Below, piece by piece: positions 62,917 to 64,000 of a stretch of 64,000 nt of DNA. How positions within the stretch are numbered: position 1 is the stretch's first letter; every line of letters begins with the position of its first letter. Under the pieces are notes generated by a model. That model saw nothing but the letters and a program-made list of their open reading frames with translations, did no database searches and was not told the origin of the DNA. The position numbers and the translations under genes were made by a program. The DNA comes from an uncultured Rhizobiaceae group bacterium (lineage in GTDB: Bacteria; Pseudomonadota; Alphaproteobacteria; Rhizobiales; Rhizobiaceae). The stretch is from positions 186,001-250,000 of the forward strand of contig CANMVS010000008.1 in NCBI GenBank assembly GCA_947501445.1, written 5' to 3'.

Positions 62917-64000
62917 CAGCGCGCCCTCGGATCCAGGATATTGTAAAGCACGTCGGATATTTTGTTGATGATGATGAACACGGCACCAATCACCAGTGTT
63001 GCACCTAGCACCGCGTTCATGTCGGCATTGAGCAGGGCTGTTGTCAGATAGTTGCCGATGCCGGGCCAGGAGAAGATTGTTTCAATCATCACAGACCCCT
63101 CAAGCAGTCCGGCATAGGAAAGGCCAATGACGGTGATCAGCGGAATACGAATGGGCTTGAACGCATGGCGCCAGATGACGTGAAATTCCGATACGCCTTT
63201 GACGCGCGCTGTTGTGACATATTCCTGATTGAGTTGGTCCAGCATGAAGGAGCGGGTCATGCGCGCGATATAGGCAAGGCTGAAGAAGCCGAGAATGGAC
63301 GCCGGAAGAACCAGATGGCTGACCGCATTCCTGAATACCTGAAGATTGCCGGCAATCAGACTGTCAACAAGCATGAGACCGGTTACGGGAGGGATGAGCC
63401 CGTCGTAATAGATATCAATGCGTCCCGGACCGCCCGTCCAGCGCAGGTGCGCATAGAATATGGCAAGGCCCACCAGCCCCAGCCAGAAGGCTGGCACCGA
63501 GTAGCCCAAAAGCCCAAGCGTGCGAATGGTCTGGTCAAGCCATGTGCCCTGATTGGCGGCTGCCGTGACGCCCATTGGCACACCAATCAGAATACCGATC
63601 AGAATACCGATGGTCGCCATCTCAAGGGTTGCGGGAAATACCCGGATGAGATCTTCAATGACGGGGCGTTTGGTTGAAATTGACTGGCCGAAATCACCGT
63701 GCAACACGTCGATCACATAGGATGCAAATTGCTGCGGCAGAGGACGGTCCAACCCCATGGCAACCCGTGTTGCCTCATAGAGTTCGTTTGAGGCGCGATC
63801 GCCGACGACTGCCAGCACCGGGTCAATCGGGACGATGCGCCCTATGAAGAATGTGATGGCCAGCAAACCCAGAAATGTCAGAAAGACGGTAATTGCAAAC
63901 GCACCAACGTGGGAAATGATGCGGGTGAACGGGCGGTTGTTCTGCCAGGTGGATGACGCTGGCCTTGATAATTGGTCCGGGGTCGGATTTGCGTCGGACA
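62916..64000 (-). CDS. Peptide/nickel-type ABC transporter permease (DppB-like), 5'-truncated by the window edge
   Basis: The reading frame stays open from its stop at 62916 to the right edge, giving at least 360 residues. 'FITF...IGRIVPIDPVLAVVG'-type N-terminal and 'DFGQSISTKRPVIEDLIRVF' segments mark it as DppB-like, and 'TVIGLSYAGLLEGSVMIETI' is typical of the C-terminal half. Upstream codons encode a polar N-terminal extension and a membrane segment with no ATG or GTG in view, so the true start lies outside. No substrate-binding protein gene is inside the window; it may lie to the right. Confidence 0.88.
   Translation of the reverse strand, partial: SDANPTPDQLSRPASSTWQNNRPFTRIISHVGAFAITVFLTFLGLLAITFFIGRIVPIDPVLAVVGDRASNELYEATRVAMGLDRPLPQQFASYVIDVLHGDFGQSISTKRPVIEDLIRVFPATLEMATIGILIGILIGVPMGVTAAANQGTWLDQTIRTLGLLGYSVPAFWLGLVGLAIFYAHLRWTGGPGRIDIYYDGLIPPVTGLMLVDSLIAGNLQVFRNAVSHLVLPASILGFFSLAYIARMTRSFMLDQLNQEYVTTARVKGVSEFHVIWRHAFKPIRIPLITVIGLSYAGLLEGSVMIETIFSWPGIGNYLTTALLNADMNAVLGATLVIGAVFIIINKISDVLYNILDPRAR

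Overview
The window reads as chromosome of an alphaproteobacterium, most likely of the Hyphomicrobiales (Rhizobiales). The supporting evidence is protein character (a RpoD that opens [12 protein letters not shown] with an acidic insert, CarA/CarB, DnaG, YpfJ), a serine-cycle cluster, and many TRAP, peptide-ABC and MDR-type catabolic genes. The species cannot be fixed from the sequence alone.

Region 1 (1-18568) lies between carB (5' end only, minus strand, at the left edge) and carA (17366-18568, minus). The two carbamoyl-phosphate synthase genes are separated by about 17 kb. That stretch holds a small XRE regulator, a YpfJ-type zinc metallopeptidase, and a compact serine-cycle cluster: malyl-CoA lyase facing sgaA, an unknown small protein, mtkA, mtkB, hydroxypyruvate reductase and glyA. 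An ScfR-type regulator follows. Next come a LysR-controlled deamination module (amidohydrolase, orphan BMP-family binding protein, nucleoside/base deaminase), an MDR oxidoreductase with a divergent TetR regulator and a clear operator, and a cupin.

Region 2 (18901-29139) is core genome: yqeY-like, a LuxR solo, dnaG, rpoD, yjbQ-like, a glutathione S-transferase, a ketosteroid-isomerase-like protein with a truncated GNAT gene, a small secreted basic protein, a SIMPL-domain protein and a CAT-anticodon tRNA.

Region 3 (about 29140-37900) is the unusual part. It is a gene-poor, repeat-rich block directly downstream of the tRNA. It carries six paralogous small secreted proteins (130-156 residues), all on the minus strand, that I cannot assign to any described family. 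They share a 'PPGMVPMIVYVPAQQ' segment and a two-cysteine C-terminal module. Three share a conserved promoter. Beside them lies a 56-residue peptide with a textbook double-glycine leader. Two clusters of a 358-bp tandem repeat and duplicated decayed coding relics fill the rest. A separate dispersed repeat of about 100 bp with two stem-loops occurs at least ten times across the whole window, nearly always directly after gene 3' ends.

Region 4 (37938-64000) holds a small conserved hypothetical, cbpA-cbpM, and a catabolic locus (GntR and Asp/Glu-racemase-like protein diverging from a ThDP enzyme, a DadA-like oxidase and a DctPQM TRAP transporter). After it come a DeoR regulator with an overlapping MFS gene, and an RhtA-like exporter with a divergent Lrp regulator. 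Then follow a class III cyclase/TPR protein, a protein with a Gly-Val repeat fused to a vanadium-haloperoxidase/PAP2-like domain, and a 954-residue HEFGH putative metalloprotease. The window ends with an EamA exporter, an M15-like lipoprotein, and a peptide-type ABC transporter (BCDF order on the minus strand, first gene cut by the right edge) coupled to a GAF-domain protein.
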